From assembly GCA_027449125.1 (NCBI GenBank), contig DAIDME010000087.1, positions 1 to 47,784 on the forward strand: 47,784 nucleotides of DNA, in the 5' to 3' direction. The position numbers and the translations under genes were made by a program. The stretch is from Solirubrobacterales bacterium. Its GTDB lineage: Bacteria > Actinomycetota > Thermoleophilia > Solirubrobacterales > Solirubrobacteraceae. A model generated the notes under the pieces. It ran no database searches and was not told where the DNA came from. It saw nothing but the letters and a program-made list of their open reading frames with translations. Position 1 is the stretch's first letter, and every line of letters starts with the position of its first letter. Shown here piece by piece: positions 1 through 9,448 of this stretch.

Positions 1-1170
1 GTGGACCTTGCGGCGGTTGCGCGCGTCCAGCAGCGGAAACCAGCCACCACGCTGGTGGTCTATCAGATGCGTGGCAGCGAACTCCCAGAAGCGCCGGTAC
101 CAGGTCTCATAGACCGGGCTGCGAGTTGTGCGAAACAGGTATGAGCTCGTGGCTATGCCCTCCGCCACGGGCCAGAAGTAATGGTCTGGGTTGGCCGTGG
201 TTCCGTCCCAGTTGACGGTGTATGGCAGACCACCGGCCTCATCGCTCCAGCCCACCGCCACCGCACGGTCGAAGAGGGCCTCAGATACCTCGAGCAGGCG
301 AGCGTCGCTCTTACCGCCAGCCAGCTGCACCGCCAGCGCCAGCCGCGCCCACTCCAGCGAGTGACCGAGGGTCGCGCCGTACGGTCGAAACGGATCGTCC
401 AGCCGCTCGGCGTTGTAGTCCAGCAGAACCCGCCAGTCCGGCGCGTAGTGCTCGGGTAGCAGCCATGCGTGGGCAGACGCGAAGCCGACCGCGAAGCGAC
501 GCACAAGCCGATCGGCGCGGGCCGCGAGCTCGGAGCGCCCGGTCGCCTCGGCGGCGGCGAGCAGCGCCTCACAGAGATGCATGTTGCTGTTCGCCCCCCG
601 GTAGGACTCAAGCTCGCGCCACTCACGGTCATAGGCCTCGGAGCCGGCACCATCCTCCTCTGACCAGAAATGCTCATCGAGGACCGCTAGGACGTCAGCC
701 AGGAGCGCCCGGGCGTCATCATGGCCAGCGACCAGTGCGCTGCTCGCAGCCAGGATCACATGCGCGTGACCGTAGAGTGTCTTGGTTCCGTCATCGGGCC
801 CCACACGACCCAGGCCTTCGACGTACCCGCCGTGCCGCGTATCGCGGTGGCGCTGCCACAACGCCTCCAGCCCGCCCTGGACGATCGCCGCGCACCCCGG
901 AACGCCGAGCAGTTCGCCGAGCGCGTAGGAGTGGGTCATCCGGGCCACGGTCAGCAGGTTCTGGCGCGGAGTCACACCCGGCGGGCAACCGGTGGGCAGG
1001 GCACGACCATCGTCGTCGAGTTCGACCCACCAGCCGTCGGGACCCATGCCGGCCCTGAAGAAGCGCCATAGGCTCATCGCCTGCGCTGTAACCCAGGCGC
1101 GGTGGACTGGGGCGTCGAGCCAGGACGAGGAGTCGCCTACCGCATCAGCTGTAACGATCTGGGGGTGCAC
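1..1170 (-). CDS. AGE-family sugar epimerase/isomerase (partial, C-terminus beyond window)
   Basis: This is an N-acylglucosamine 2-epimerase (AGE) family protein, a group of (alpha/alpha)6-barrel enzymes that includes mannose isomerase, cellobiose epimerase and sulfoquinovose isomerase. The reading frame was translated directly on the minus strand. It has the family signature around GHSLEWARLAL, an upstream WLDAPVHRAW segment, and the later WPVAEGIATS and HQRGGWFPLLD motifs. The reading frame runs off the left edge, so the C-terminus is missing. The start is uncertain: GTG at 1170 gives the usual short lead before the first conserved Trp, while GTG at 1251 would add 27 residues. It lies 107 bases after the aldo/keto reductase, on the same strand. 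Substrate cannot be told from sequence. Confidence 0.8.
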   Translation of the reverse strand, partial: MHPQIVTADAVGDSSSWLDAPVHRAWVTAQAMSLWRFFRAGMGPDGWWVELDDDGRALPTGCPPGVTPRQNLLTVARMTHSYALGELLGVPGCAAIVQGGLEALWQRHRDTRHGGYVEGLGRVGPDDGTKTLYGHAHVILAASSALVAGHDDARALLADVLAVLDEHFWSEEDGAGSEAYDREWRELESYRGANSNMHLCEALLAAAEATGRSELAARADRLVRRFAVGFASAHAWLLPEHYAPDWRVLLDYNAERLDDPFRPYGATLGHSLEWARLALAVQLAGGKSDARLLEVSEALFDRAVAVGWSDEAGGLPYTVNWDGTTANPDHYFWPVAEGIATSSYLFRTTRSPVYETWYRRFWEFAATHLIDHQRGGWFPLLDARNRRKVH

Positions 1171-1277
1171 GATCTCGACGAGCAGATTAGCTCGGCCGCG
1201 CTCAAAGGGCGGCGGCCGTAACTGTCTCGACAGACACGCCGACGCGGTCACTCACCGCTCAGACCTCGACAGGCTCG

Positions 1278-2324
1278 TCAGTCCGGCTTGACCACAGCCG
1301 ACCCCGCCCAGATGTTGATCCTGCCCTCCTGGGCGTGGCGGTCGATCTCGGCCAGCTCCTCGGCGCTGAACTCGAGGTTCTCCAGCGCGCGCAGGTTGTG
1401 CTCAAGCTGCGCGAGGCTGGACACGCCAAGCAACGTGGAGGTGACGCGACGGTCGCGCAGCGTCCACGCGATCGCCATCTGGGCGAGCGTCTGGCCGCGC
1501 CGCTTGGCGATCGCATCGAGCGCCCGGACGCGCTCCAGGTTCTCGGGAGTGAGCAGCTTCTCATCGAAGCCGACCCCGGTGCGCACGCGTGAGTCGTCCG
1601 GGACGCCGTTCAGGTACCTGTCGGTGAGCAGGCCCTGCGCGAGCGGCCCGAAGCTGATGCAGCCGACCCCCTCCTCGTCGAGCACTTCCAGCAGGCTGTG
1701 CTCGATCCAGCGGTTGAGCAGCGAGTATGAGGGCTGGTGGATCAGCAGCGGCGTCCCCAGCTCGCGCAGGATCGTGACCGCCTCGCGCGTCAGCTCCGGA
1801 CCGTACGAACTGATTCCCACATACAGCGCCTTGCCCTGGCGCACGGCGCTGTCAAGCGCGCCCATCGTCTCCGCGAGCGGGGTCTCCGGATCGGCGCGGT
1901 GGGAGTAGAAGATGTCGACGTGATCGAGCCCCATGCGCGCGAGGCTCTGGTCGAGGCTTGCGAGCATGTACTTCCGCGAACCGAACTCACCGTAGGGACC
2001 GGGCCACATGTCCCAGCCGGCCTTGGTGGAGATGACCAGTTCGTCGCGCAGGCCGGCAAAGTCCTCACGCAGGATCCGTCCGAAATTGGCCTCGGCCGAA
2101 CCGTAGGGCCGCCCGTAGTTGTTGGCCAAGTCAAAGTGCGTGATGCCGGCGTCAAACGCCCGTCGCAGGATCGCGCGACTCTGCTCAAGCGGGTGCGAGT
2201 CGCCGAAGTTCTGCCACAGACCCAGCGAGATGGGTGGCAGCAGCAGGCCGCTACGCCCGGTGCGACGGTACTGCACCGAGTCGTAGCGGTCAGGTCGGGG
2301 CGTGTAGCGCTCGAGCGGCGGCAA
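1278..2324 (-). CDS. Aldo/keto reductase, YghZ-like (L-glyceraldehyde 3-phosphate reductase group)
   Basis: This is a cytosolic NADPH-dependent aldo/keto reductase of 348 residues, the normal length for the AKR14/YghZ group. The catalytic tetrad is visible as Asp65, Tyr70 (in DLANNYGRPYGSAE), Lys101 (STKAGW) and His142 (YSHRAD). The DLANNYG-PYGSAE motif is typical of YghZ-type enzymes, which detoxify aldehydes such as L-glyceraldehyde 3-phosphate or methylglyoxal. It sits 23 bases after the DoxX gene on the same strand, so co-transcription is likely. The true substrate is not known. Confidence 0.9.
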   Translation of the reverse strand: MPPLERYTPRPDRYDSVQYRRTGRSGLLLPPISLGLWQNFGDSHPLEQSRAILRRAFDAGITHFDLANNYGRPYGSAEANFGRILREDFAGLRDELVISTKAGWDMWPGPYGEFGSRKYMLASLDQSLARMGLDHVDIFYSHRADPETPLAETMGALDSAVRQGKALYVGISSYGPELTREAVTILRELGTPLLIHQPSYSLLNRWIEHSLLEVLDEEGVGCISFGPLAQGLLTDRYLNGVPDDSRVRTGVGFDEKLLTPENLERVRALDAIAKRRGQTLAQMAIAWTLRDRRVTSTLLGVSSLAQLEHNLRALENLEFSAEELAEIDRHAQEGRINIWAGSAVVKPD

Positions 2325-2347
2325 GTGGCGTCCCGTACCGCTCGCCT

Positions 2348-3019
2348 TCAGGCGTCCTCGGAGGCTGCGCCGTCGTCGCCCTCTGCCCCTGCCACCGGCT
2401 GCTCAGCGTGTGGCGCCGCCTCCGGCTCGTACGCGTCGCCCTCACCCGCGTGGCCGTCCTCATCTGCGGACGCCGCCGGCTGGGGCTCGGTCGGTGCCGC
2501 TACAGGCTCCGCCGTGGCGGCGGGCTCCGGTGTGGCCCGGGATTGGGCCAGCAAGTGGGCTCCGGCGGCCCCGGCCGTGCCCAGCGCGAGCGAGAGCAGA
2601 CCCCAGCGCGCACCCTCGCGCTCCTTGCCGCGAAGGGCGTCGAGTGAGATCGAGCCGGGCCCTGACTCCGCCAGCGACAGGGCTGCGGCGGCGAGGACGA
2701 CGTTGTACTCGTAGCCGCCCTTGGAGGCCCAGGGCCCGTTCTTGAGGTGCACGCGGTTGATCGCGGTCAGCATCACCGAGACGATGCTCGCCGAGGCCAA
2801 CGGGGTGCGGTAGCCGAGCAGCAGCCCCGCGCCGCCGAGCGTCTCGGCGGCGGCGCCGGCACCAGCGTGCACGATCCCCGGCTTGAGCCCCATCTTCTCG
2901 AAGTTCTCCGATGTTGCCTTGAGCCCATGTCCTCCAAACCAGCCGAACAGCTTTTGGGTTCCGTGCCCGATGAAGAAACCCCCCACCGCGGCACGTAGCA
3001 TCAGACGCCCGATCTTCAT
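2348..3019 (-). CDS. DoxX family membrane protein with long Ala/Glu-rich tail
   Basis: This is a small integral membrane protein of 223 residues. Residues 1-150 form a DoxX domain of about four transmembrane helices, with the FIGHGTQKLFGWFGG start and the GGAGLLLGYRTPLAS segment. The last 65 or so residues are a low-complexity Ala/Pro/Glu/Asp tail that DoxX proteins usually lack. It begins 12 bases after the luciferase-like monooxygenase stop, so the two are probably one transcript. DoxX proteins are linked to redox and membrane stress responses, but no reaction is established for this one. Confidence 0.85.
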   Translation of the reverse strand: MKIGRLMLRAAVGGFFIGHGTQKLFGWFGGHGLKATSENFEKMGLKPGIVHAGAGAAAETLGGAGLLLGYRTPLASASIVSVMLTAINRVHLKNGPWASKGGYEYNVVLAAAALSLAESGPGSISLDALRGKEREGARWGLLSLALGTAGAAGAHLLAQSRATPEPAATAEPVAAPTEPQPAASADEDGHAGEGDAYEPEAAPHAEQPVAGAEGDDGAASEDA

Positions 3020-3031
3020 GTTTGACCTCGC

Positions 3032-4111
3032 TTAAGCCGTTGTCACTTGAGATAGCACGGTAACTGGTTCGGCGGCCGCCGGTGGCGTGCGTCGCTCGAT
3101 CTCGGTGCGCACCAGTGGCGCGACCACGGTGCCGAAGAGCTCGATCGCGCGCAGCACGTCGGCATGAGCGACGTCACCGACGCTGAACTGGCCGATGTAG
3201 CGCTGGTTGTCGAAGAGCTCGTGCTCCATCAGGATCTTCTCCGCCACCGCCTCCGGCGAGCCGACGGCGAGCGCGCCATCCGAGGCTGCCAGCGCGTCGT
3301 ACTGCGCCCGTCCCGCCGGCGGCCAGCCGCGCTCGCGGCCGACGCGGTTCATCATCGCGAGGTAGTGGTGCGCGAAGGCGCTGTCTGCCGCCGCGCGCGT
3401 TGGTGCGACGAACGCGTGCGTGTTGATCGCCAGCCGGCGGTCCGCGGGGTCGTGGCCGCCCTGGCGCCAGGCGCGGTCATAGAGCTCGACCAGCGGCTTG
3501 AAGCGGGCCGGCTGGCCACCGATGATCGCGATCGTCAGTGGCAGGCCGAGCGTGGCCGCACGCACCACGGACTGTGGCGTGCCCCCCACCGCCACCCAGA
3601 CCGGCAGGGGATCCTGCAGCGGTCGCGGGTGCACGGCGGCCGAGCGCAGCGGCGCGCGATGCTTGCCGGACCAGTTCACCGGGTTGCCGGCGCGCAGCGC
3701 CAGGAGCAGGTCGAGCTTCTCGGCGTAGAGCTCGTCGTAGTCGTCCAGGTCGTGGCCGAACAGCGAGAAGGATTCGATGAACGAGCCGCGGCCGGCCATG
3801 ATCTCGGCCCGCCCGCCGGAGATCAGGTCGAGCTGCGCGAACTGCTGGAAGACCCGCACGGGGTCGTCCGAGCTCAGCACCGTGACCGCACTCGACAGGC
3901 GGATGCGCCGCGTCTGGGCTGCGATCGCCGCGAGCGCGACAGCGGGCGAGGAGATCAGGTAGTCGGCGCGGTGGTGCTCGCCGATCGCGAACACGTCGAG
4001 CCCGAGCTCGTCGGCCAGGCGCGCCTCCTCCAGCAGCTCGCGCATGCGCTGCTCGGGGGAGCGTCCGGCCGGCAGATCGGCGAACGTCGCGAGTCCCAGT
4101 TCGAAGCTCAT
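3032..4111 (-). CDS. LLM-class flavin-dependent oxidoreductase
   Basis: This is a bacterial luciferase-like TIM-barrel oxidoreductase of 359 residues that would use FMN or F420. Family features include the N-terminal [11 protein letters not shown] strand, the [13 protein letters not shown] loop that binds flavin and substrate, and [19 protein letters not shown]. It starts just after the helicase stop codon. A TATGCT hexamer 6 bases upstream of its ATG suggests it may be made from a leaderless transcript. It is likely co-transcribed with the downstream DoxX and aldo/keto reductase genes as a small redox cluster. The substrate cannot be predicted. Confidence 0.88.
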   Translation of the reverse strand: MSFELGLATFADLPAGRSPEQRMRELLEEARLADELGLDVFAIGEHHRADYLISSPAVALAAIAAQTRRIRLSSAVTVLSSDDPVRVFQQFAQLDLISGGRAEIMAGRGSFIESFSLFGHDLDDYDELYAEKLDLLLALRAGNPVNWSGKHRAPLRSAAVHPRPLQDPLPVWVAVGGTPQSVVRAATLGLPLTIAIIGGQPARFKPLVELYDRAWRQGGHDPADRRLAINTHAFVAPTRAAADSAFAHHYLAMMNRVGRERGWPPAGRAQYDALAASDGALAVGSPEAVAEKILMEHELFDNQRYIGQFSVGDVAHADVLRAIELFGTVVAPLVRTEIERRTPPAAAEPVTVLSQVTTA

Positions 4112-4117
4112 GCCACG

Positions 4118-4144
4118 AGCATAGCATTATGATTGCGCGCGCAA
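4118..4144 (-). promoter_or_regulatory. Candidate promoter for the LLM oxidoreductase
   Basis: On the minus strand TTGCGC (4139-4144) and TATGCT (4118-4123) are separated by 15 bases, in a locally AT-rich patch. The TATGCT box lies 6 bases before the ATG, the spacing expected for a leaderless mRNA. The match is weak and rests on sequence alone. Confidence 0.3.
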
Positions 4145-5755
4145 CTATCGCCCGTAGAGCGCCCTGTCGAGCCAAGCGATCGAGTCCTCCAACTGCTCGA
4201 CGGAGGCCTTGGCTACGGTGTCGATCCCGAGCGCCCGGTTGACCTCCGCGTTGACGTCGGCGTGCCGCACGCGCCGGTCGCGCGCGAGCTCCGCGACCAG
4301 CCGCTGACGCCTTGCGCGCAGCGCAGCGCGCCGCTCGAACAGTGGTGCCGGCTCGGCATCCGGCGTGGTGGACGGGGCACCCGGCGCGAGCGGGGCGCCG
4401 GGCGCGGACCCGGCAGCCGAAGCGGGCCCAAAGAGCGTCATCTGCGGCGCCACATCGGCGCTCAGCGGCTCGAAGTCGAGCACCTCGCCGCGCTCGCTGG
4501 CTCGGCGCTCGGGCTCGTCCAGCTCGCCCTCCTCGCCCGCCTGCGCCTCACGCCGGCGCACCAGCTGCCGCAGCTCGGTCTCGACGCTCACAGCATGGTC
4601 ACGCAACACCGGCTCGGCCGGGATGTACAGCCAGCTCGGCTCCGGCTGCCGCCCGGGGATCGTACGCACGAAGCGCCCCACGATCTGGCGGAAGATCATC
4701 GCCGTCTTGGCCGCGGTCGCGTAGACACCGACTCGCAGGCGCGGGATGTCGACCCCTTCGGAGACCATGTTCACGGCCACGATCCACGGATCGGCGGCGT
4801 CGCTGAAGGCCGCCAGCCGCGCCGCCGCGCGAGGATCCTGGTGCAGCACGACCACGGGGGCGGCGCCGCTCACCTCTCGCAGTCGCGCGGCGATCCGTCG
4901 CGCGTGATCGGAGTCCGCGGCCACCACCAGCCCGCCCGCGTCCGGGTGAGCGCCGCGACGCAGCGCTTCGAGCCGCGCGTTGGCCTCACCGAGGATCCGC
5001 GGCAGACCGTCCGGCAGGTCCGTGGAGATCGCGGTGCGGTAACGGCGGGCCGCCTCACGCGGCGAGAGCACGGCCTCGAAGTTCGACTCGATCACATCCT
5101 CGCCGCTGCGCCAGGACAGCGCCCCGTCGTAGGTCACGAACACGACCGGCCGGCAGACTTGGTCACGCACCGCCTCCGCGTAGGTGTAGGCGACGTCAGG
5201 CTCCGCCAGGCCGTCGCTGTCGTAGTCGACACCTGGGATCGGCGTGGCGTCGCTGCGGAAGGGCGTGCCGGACAGCAGCAGCCAGCGCGCGGCCGCCGCA
5301 AACGCCTGGCTGAAGGCGACCCCCCAGGCGAGATCCTCCCCCAGGTGGTGGGCCTCGTCGGCGATCACCAGCGTCTGCTCCCGCACCGCCGCCGCCCACA
5401 GCCGCGGCGCCGAGGCGATGCGCGCGTAGGTGACGACCACGCCGTCAAAGCCGCGCGGCGGGCGCGGCGTGTCCGCGTCCGGAGCGAGCTCGAGCCCGAG
5501 CGCGTGGGCCGCGCGCGCCCACTGCCGCGTCAGCGGCGCCGTCGGGCAGGCGATCACCAACCCGCCGGCCCGGCCGCCGCGCAGCTCGGTGCGCGCAAAC
5601 TCGAGCGCCGGTCGCGTCTTGCCCGCGCCCGGCGCGGCGGACATCAGGAACGAGCCCTCCCGCCAGGTGCTCATCGCCTCAAGCGCCCGCTCCTGCCAGG
5701 CGCGCAGGCCGGCCGCGCCAACCGTCCCTGGTCGCTGTCTGGTCGTCGCTGACAC
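4145..5755 (-). CDS. SF2 DEAD/DEAH-type helicase
   Basis: This is a superfamily 2 helicase of 536 residues. It has Walker A APGAGKT at 41-47, the DEAH box IADEAHHLGE near 131-140, a helicase C-terminal half with SEGVDIPRLRVGVYATA, and a motif VI-like QIVGRFVRT. A basic, charged C-terminal third of about 180 residues has no recognised domain. GTG at 5755 was chosen because the longer frame to 5878 would run into the divergent rhodanese gene and its extra residues look non-coding. It acts on nucleic acid, but its pathway is unknown. It is transcribed away from the rhodanese gene, with 67 bases between the two starts. Confidence 0.85.
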   Translation of the reverse strand: MSATTRQRPGTVGAAGLRAWQERALEAMSTWREGSFLMSAAPGAGKTRPALEFARTELRGGRAGGLVIACPTAPLTRQWARAAHALGLELAPDADTPRPPRGFDGVVVTYARIASAPRLWAAAVREQTLVIADEAHHLGEDLAWGVAFSQAFAAAARWLLLSGTPFRSDATPIPGVDYDSDGLAEPDVAYTYAEAVRDQVCRPVVFVTYDGALSWRSGEDVIESNFEAVLSPREAARRYRTAISTDLPDGLPRILGEANARLEALRRGAHPDAGGLVVAADSDHARRIAARLREVSGAAPVVVLHQDPRAAARLAAFSDAADPWIVAVNMVSEGVDIPRLRVGVYATAAKTAMIFRQIVGRFVRTIPGRQPEPSWLYIPAEPVLRDHAVSVETELRQLVRRREAQAGEEGELDEPERRASERGEVLDFEPLSADVAPQMTLFGPASAAGSAPGAPLAPGAPSTTPDAEPAPLFERRAALRARRQRLVAELARDRRVRHADVNAEVNRALGIDTVAKASVEQLEDSIAWLDRALYGR

Positions 5756-5809
5756 GAGTCCGGCATGCTGCCGGATCGACCGGACGGCTCGGTGCGAGGC
5801 CGCAGCCCG

Positions 5810-5822
5810 TAGGATCCAGACC
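5810..5822 (+). promoter_or_regulatory. Candidate leaderless -10 box for sseA-like gene
   Basis: TAGGAT at 5810-5815 lies 7 bases before the GTG start at 5823, and there is no Shine-Dalgarno sequence. This matches the TANNNT-to-start spacing known for leaderless actinobacterial mRNAs. No clear -35 box is present. Confidence 0.35.
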
Positions 5823-6644
5823 GTGATCGACCCGTTCGTAGATGCCGCCTGGTGCCGTGCGAACCGCGATGCGGTCACGCTCGCGGATGTCCGCTGGTAC
5901 CTCGACGGACGCTCCGGCGCCGCCGCCTACGCGGCCGGACACATTCCGGGGGCGCTCTTCGTGGACCTGGACACGGTCCTCTCCGAGCCGCACGACGACG
6001 ATCGCGGCGGGCGCCACCCCCTGCCGACGCCGGAGCGCTTCGCGGGCGGGCTGGCGGCCCTGGGCATCGCCGACACAGACACCGTAGTGGCCTACGACGA
6101 CCTGGGCGGGATCGTCGCCTCGAGACTCGTCTGGCTGCTGCGCGCAACCGGCCACCAGGCCGCCCTGCTCGACGGTGGGCTCGACGCCTGGCCGGCAGCC
6201 GAACGCGAGCAGGCCACCCCGGCGCCGCGCCCGCCGGCGCGCTTCACCCCGGTCCCCTGGCCGGCCCACCGCCTGGCATGGATCGATGAGGTGGCAACCA
6301 CCACACAGATCCTGATCGACGCCCGCGACCGTGGCCGCTTCGCCGGCGGCCCGGACAGCGTCGACCCGCGCTCCGGTCACATCCCGGGCGCCCGCAGCGT
6401 GCCCGTGGGCCAGCACCTCGAGCCAAGCGGCCGGATCGCCGGCCGCGCGCGCCTGCGCGCGACCTTCGCCGAGGCTGGGATCGGCGAGCGCACGCCGGTC
6501 ATCTCCTACTGCGGCTCCGGCGTCTCCGCCTGCCTGAACCTCCTGCTCCTGGAGCATGCGGGAGTCGGCGAAGGCCGCCTCTACCCGGGCTCGTGGTCGG
6601 AGTGGAGCCGCGACGACAGGCGCCCGATCGCCACGGGCGAGTAG
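5823..6644 (+). CDS. sseA: Two-domain thiosulfate/3-mercaptopyruvate sulfurtransferase (rhodanese)
   Basis: This is a tandem-rhodanese sulfurtransferase of 273 residues that moves a sulfane sulfur from thiosulfate or 3-mercaptopyruvate to an acceptor. The inactive N-terminal domain includes [15 protein letters not shown]; the active C-terminal domain includes [13 protein letters not shown] and the catalytic loop CGSGVSA with Cys230. The CGSG loop is closer to the mercaptopyruvate type than to the CRKGVT of classic rhodaneses. The GTG start at 5823 gives [10 protein letters not shown], the usual N-terminus. It is followed after 17 bases by msrB, and the pair may share a transcript ending at the hairpin at 7091. 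Confidence 0.88.
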   Translation: MIDPFVDAAWCRANRDAVTLADVRWYLDGRSGAAAYAAGHIPGALFVDLDTVLSEPHDDDRGGRHPLPTPERFAGGLAALGIADTDTVVAYDDLGGIVASRLVWLLRATGHQAALLDGGLDAWPAAEREQATPAPRPPARFTPVPWPAHRLAWIDEVATTTQILIDARDRGRFAGGPDSVDPRSGHIPGARSVPVGQHLEPSGRIAGRARLRATFAEAGIGERTPVISYCGSGVSACLNLLLLEHAGVGEGRLYPGSWSEWSRDDRRPIATGE

Positions 6645-6661
6645 TCGGCTACCGTGAGAGC

Positions 6662-7081
6662 ATGGACACCGAGCGCCCCACACCCACCGACCCCGCCACG
6701 CTGAGCGACGCACAGTGGCGCGCGCGTCTCAGCGCCGACGCCTATCAGGTGCTGCGCCACGCCGCCACCGAACGGCCGTTCACCGGCGCCTTCGTCGACA
6801 ACAAGGAAACCGGCATGTATCACTGCGCCGGCTGCAACACCCCGCTGTTCGCCTCCGACACGAAGTTCGACTCAGGCTGTGGCTGGCCGAGCTTCTACGC
6901 GCCCGTTGACAGCGAGAACGTGATCAACCGCCTTGACACGAGCCACGGCATGATCCGCACCGAGGTCCTCTGCAAGAGCTGCGGAGGCCACCTCGGCCAC
7001 GTCTTCGAGGACGGCCCCGAGCCGACCGGGCTGCGTTACTGCATCAACTCCGTGGCGCTGGGCTTCGACCCAGAGAAGTGA
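6662..7081 (+). CDS. msrB: Peptide-methionine (R)-S-oxide reductase MsrB
   Basis: This enzyme reduces methionine-R-sulfoxide in oxidised proteins, using thioredoxin as the usual reductant. The 139-residue protein has the full MsrB domain: zinc ligands in CAGC (Cys55, Cys58) and CKSC (Cys104, Cys107), the GCGWPSFY motif, and catalytic Cys127 in RYCINS. The start at 6662 gives a standard N-terminal lead of about 40 residues before the domain. A TACCGT hexamer 6 bases upstream may be a leaderless -10 box. The gene ends beside a strong bidirectional hairpin. Confidence 0.95.
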   Translation: MDTERPTPTDPATLSDAQWRARLSADAYQVLRHAATERPFTGAFVDNKETGMYHCAGCNTPLFASDTKFDSGCGWPSFYAPVDSENVINRLDTSHGMIRTEVLCKSCGGHLGHVFEDGPEPTGLRYCINSVALGFDPEK

Positions 7082-7090
7082 TGTTGCGCC

Positions 7091-7122
7091 CGGGTGGGCG
7101 GTCGCGCTCGACCGCCCACCCG
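7091..7122. terminator. Perfect 14-bp hairpin between convergent genes
   Basis: Arms at 7091-7104 and 7109-7122 are perfect inverted copies around a 4-base loop (CGCT). The hairpin sits between the convergent msrB and histidine kinase genes, so it probably ends transcription from both sides. There is no U-tract, as is common in high-GC actinobacteria. Confidence 0.75.
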
Positions 7123-7141
7123 CCGAGCCGCGCGGCGAGCC

Positions 7142-8692
7142 TCAGAACTCGGCAGCCTGCGGCGACGGCTCGCTGAGCGGAGGCTCGGCGGCGCGCAGGC
7201 GGAGCATGAACGTGGCGCCGGCGCCGGCGCTTTCGGCCAGCACGAGCGATCCCCCCATCCGCTGCGCAAGCTCGCGCCCGATCGCCAGACCGAGCCCGAA
7301 GCCTGCCTCACCGCCTGTCTCTCGGCCCCGTTTGAAACGTTCGAAGATCAGTGCGCGCTCCTCCTTGGACACGCCTGGGCCCTGATCTGAGACGGTCAGC
7401 GTCGGCTCGGGCAGCGCGCTGACCTGGACCTCGATCTCGCTGCCCGCCGGCGCGACCCGCAGCGCGTTGTCGAGCAGGATGCGCAGGATGCGCGCGACGC
7501 TGCCGGGGTCGGCCAGCGCCCATACCGGCGTCGCGTCCTCCGCCAGCCGGGTGGACACGGCACGCGTGGCGCTCGCAAGCTCGAACTCGGCCAGCACCGC
7601 GCGCCCGAGCTCGCCCAGCGACACCGGCTCTGAGCGCAGACCCACCTCCGCGTCGATCCGGCTCAGATCCAGCAGGTCCGCGGCCAGCCTCGCCAACCTG
7701 CGCGACTGCACGCGCGCGCGCTCGAGCAGGGATGCCGCATCCGCCAGGTCGGGCTGGTCGGCGTGCAGATCCTCCTCGAGCAGCTCCAGCATGCCCTCGA
7801 GCGACGCCAGCGGCGTGCGCAGCTCGTGCGACGCGGTGGCCACAAAAGCGCGCCGCGCCTCCTCCTGCTGGCGCAGGCGCCGCTGCATGATCGAGAACGA
7901 GCGCGAGAGGTCGCCGACCTCGTCGCGGGCACGCTCGGCGGGCAGGCTCGTCACGCTCGAGCCGATCGCGATCTGGAGCGCCGCCTGGCGCAGCCGCTGC
8001 AGGCGGCTGACGAGCGTGCCGGCGAGCGGGATCGCGATCAGCACGGTGAGGATGATCGCGACGCCCGCCCCGATCTCAAAGGCGTGGCGGACCGCGGTGA
8101 CGGTGGCGCCGATCTCGTTGTTGGCGATCCGCACCACCAGCACGGCGTCGGCCGCCTTGAGCCATACCGCGGCCCTCACGGTAGTCCCGTTCGAGCCCAG
8201 CGACACATACGGCTGCCGGTGGCCGAAGGCGAGCCGGATGTCGGAGAGGGGTTTGGCCGCCGCCACCTCGGCCAGCGCGGTACCGTCGGACTGGTTGACC
8301 GACGGGATCACCAGGCTGCAGTTGCCCTGGTAGTCCAGCGGCCCGCAGAGCGCCACGTCGGCATCGCCGAAGCGGCTGCGCAGCGACGACTCCCAGCTGA
8401 CGAGCTGACCGGCGGCCGTGCTCGCCTGCCGGGCGACGGCGCTGCCGTGCGGGGCTATCAGGCCGACGGGGATCAGCTCATACTGGATCTGGCGCAGCTT
8501 GGCCAGCTCGGGGCCGGCATGCAGGACGGCACTCTTGAGCGTGCTCTTGGACGCCTGCGTGAGCACCGTCTCCAGCCGCGGCAGCAGCACCAGGGCGGCC
8601 GCGCCGAGGCTGATCGCGGTTGTGGCAAGCACGGCGCCGACGATCCGGCCACGGAGCCCGAACGCGCTCCAGCGCAGCCGCGCCAGCAACAC
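7142..8692 (-). CDS. Membrane sensor histidine kinase
   Basis: This is the sensor half of a two-component system, 516 residues. Transmembrane helices at about 16-38 and 206-228 flank an extracytoplasmic sensing region of about 165 residues. A HAMP linker follows, then the HisKA domain with phospho-acceptor His289 in ATASHELRTPL, and the HATPase domain with N box LLDNALRVAP (407-416), VSDQGPGV and the GFGLGLAI lid motif. It starts 6 bases after the response regulator stop, so the two are translated together. The stimulus is unknown; the sensing loop has two Cys (about 116 and 125) that could form a disulfide. Confidence 0.92.
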   Translation of the reverse strand: MLLARLRWSAFGLRGRIVGAVLATTAISLGAAALVLLPRLETVLTQASKSTLKSAVLHAGPELAKLRQIQYELIPVGLIAPHGSAVARQASTAAGQLVSWESSLRSRFGDADVALCGPLDYQGNCSLVIPSVNQSDGTALAEVAAAKPLSDIRLAFGHRQPYVSLGSNGTTVRAAVWLKAADAVLVVRIANNEIGATVTAVRHAFEIGAGVAIILTVLIAIPLAGTLVSRLQRLRQAALQIAIGSSVTSLPAERARDEVGDLSRSFSIMQRRLRQQEEARRAFVATASHELRTPLASLEGMLELLEEDLHADQPDLADAASLLERARVQSRRLARLAADLLDLSRIDAEVGLRSEPVSLGELGRAVLAEFELASATRAVSTRLAEDATPVWALADPGSVARILRILLDNALRVAPAGSEIEVQVSALPEPTLTVSDQGPGVSKEERALIFERFKRGRETGGEAGFGLGLAIGRELAQRMGGSLVLAESAGAGATFMLRLRAAEPPLSEPSPQAAEF

Positions 8693-8698
8693 GGGCGT

Positions 8699-9448
8699 CT
8701 ACCCCGTACCGAGCCGGTAGCCGGCGCCGCGTACCGTCTGGATGTACTTCGGCCTGTCCGGCTCGGGCTCGATCTTCTCCCGCAGGTGGCGGATGTGGAC
8801 GTCAATCGCGCGCGGGTCGCGATAGGCGCTGTCTCCCCAGATGGCGCGCAACAGCTCTTGGCGGTTGAGCAGGCGCCCGGGGTCGGCCATCAGCGCATCG
8901 AGCAGCTCGAACTCGCTGAAGGTGAGACGGACGGGATCCTCACCGACCGTGACCTCGCGACGGGAGCGGTCCAGCCTGAGCTGCCCGACCGCCAGCACGT
9001 CCGAGCCCAGCCCGCCGCCGCGCGACCCGGCGCGACGCAGCACCGCGCGGATGCGGCTGCGCAGCTCGGCCAGGCCGAAGGGTTTGGTGACGTAGTCGTC
9101 GCCGCCGGCCTCCAGGCCGAGCACCGCGTCGGCCTCCGAGTCGAGCGCGGTCAGCATGATGATCGGCACGACGTTGCGGCGCGCCCGCAGCGTGCGACAG
9201 ACCTCGTAACCGTCGGGCCCCGGACCGAGCGCCACATCCAGGAGCACGATGTCAAAGTGCTCGCTGCCGGCGCGGTCGATGGCGTCGGTGCCGCTGCCCA
9301 CCGCCGTGACGTTGTGTCCCTCACGCGAGAACGAGCGGGTCAGCATCTCGCGCAGATCCTCCTCGTCGTCGACGACGAGGATGCTCAGCGACGCATCGGT
9401 CGTGGGACGACCCTTCCCGTTCAGCTCGCCGGCACGCTCTGGGACCAT
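8699..9448 (-). CDS. OmpR/PhoB-family response regulator
   Basis: This is a 249-residue DNA-binding response regulator, partner of the kinase that follows. The receiver domain holds acidic residues in VVDDEED (Asp27, Asp28), phospho-acceptor Asp71 in IVLLDVALG, and Lys122 in YVTKPFG. The C-terminal winged-helix domain has RLTFSEFELLDALM and YIQTVRGAGYRLG. The ATG at 9448 overlaps the end of the heme A synthase gene by 28 bases, so transcription from the upstream gene and coupling are likely. An internal later start cannot be excluded. Confidence 0.92.
   Translation of the reverse strand: MVPERAGELNGKGRPTTDASLSILVVDDEEDLREMLTRSFSREGHNVTAVGSGTDAIDRAGSEHFDIVLLDVALGPGPDGYEVCRTLRARRNVVPIIMLTALDSEADAVLGLEAGGDDYVTKPFGLAELRSRIRAVLRRAGSRGGGLGSDVLAVGQLRLDRSRREVTVGEDPVRLTFSEFELLDALMADPGRLLNRQELLRAIWGDSAYRDPRAIDVHIRHLREKIEPEPDRPKYIQTVRGAGYRLGTG

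Noticed and set aside
153-677. Long minus-strand open frame over the AGE-family gene
   Set aside because: Its protein is Arg/Ser/Pro-rich shadow sequence; another minus-strand frame gives the clear AGE motifs.
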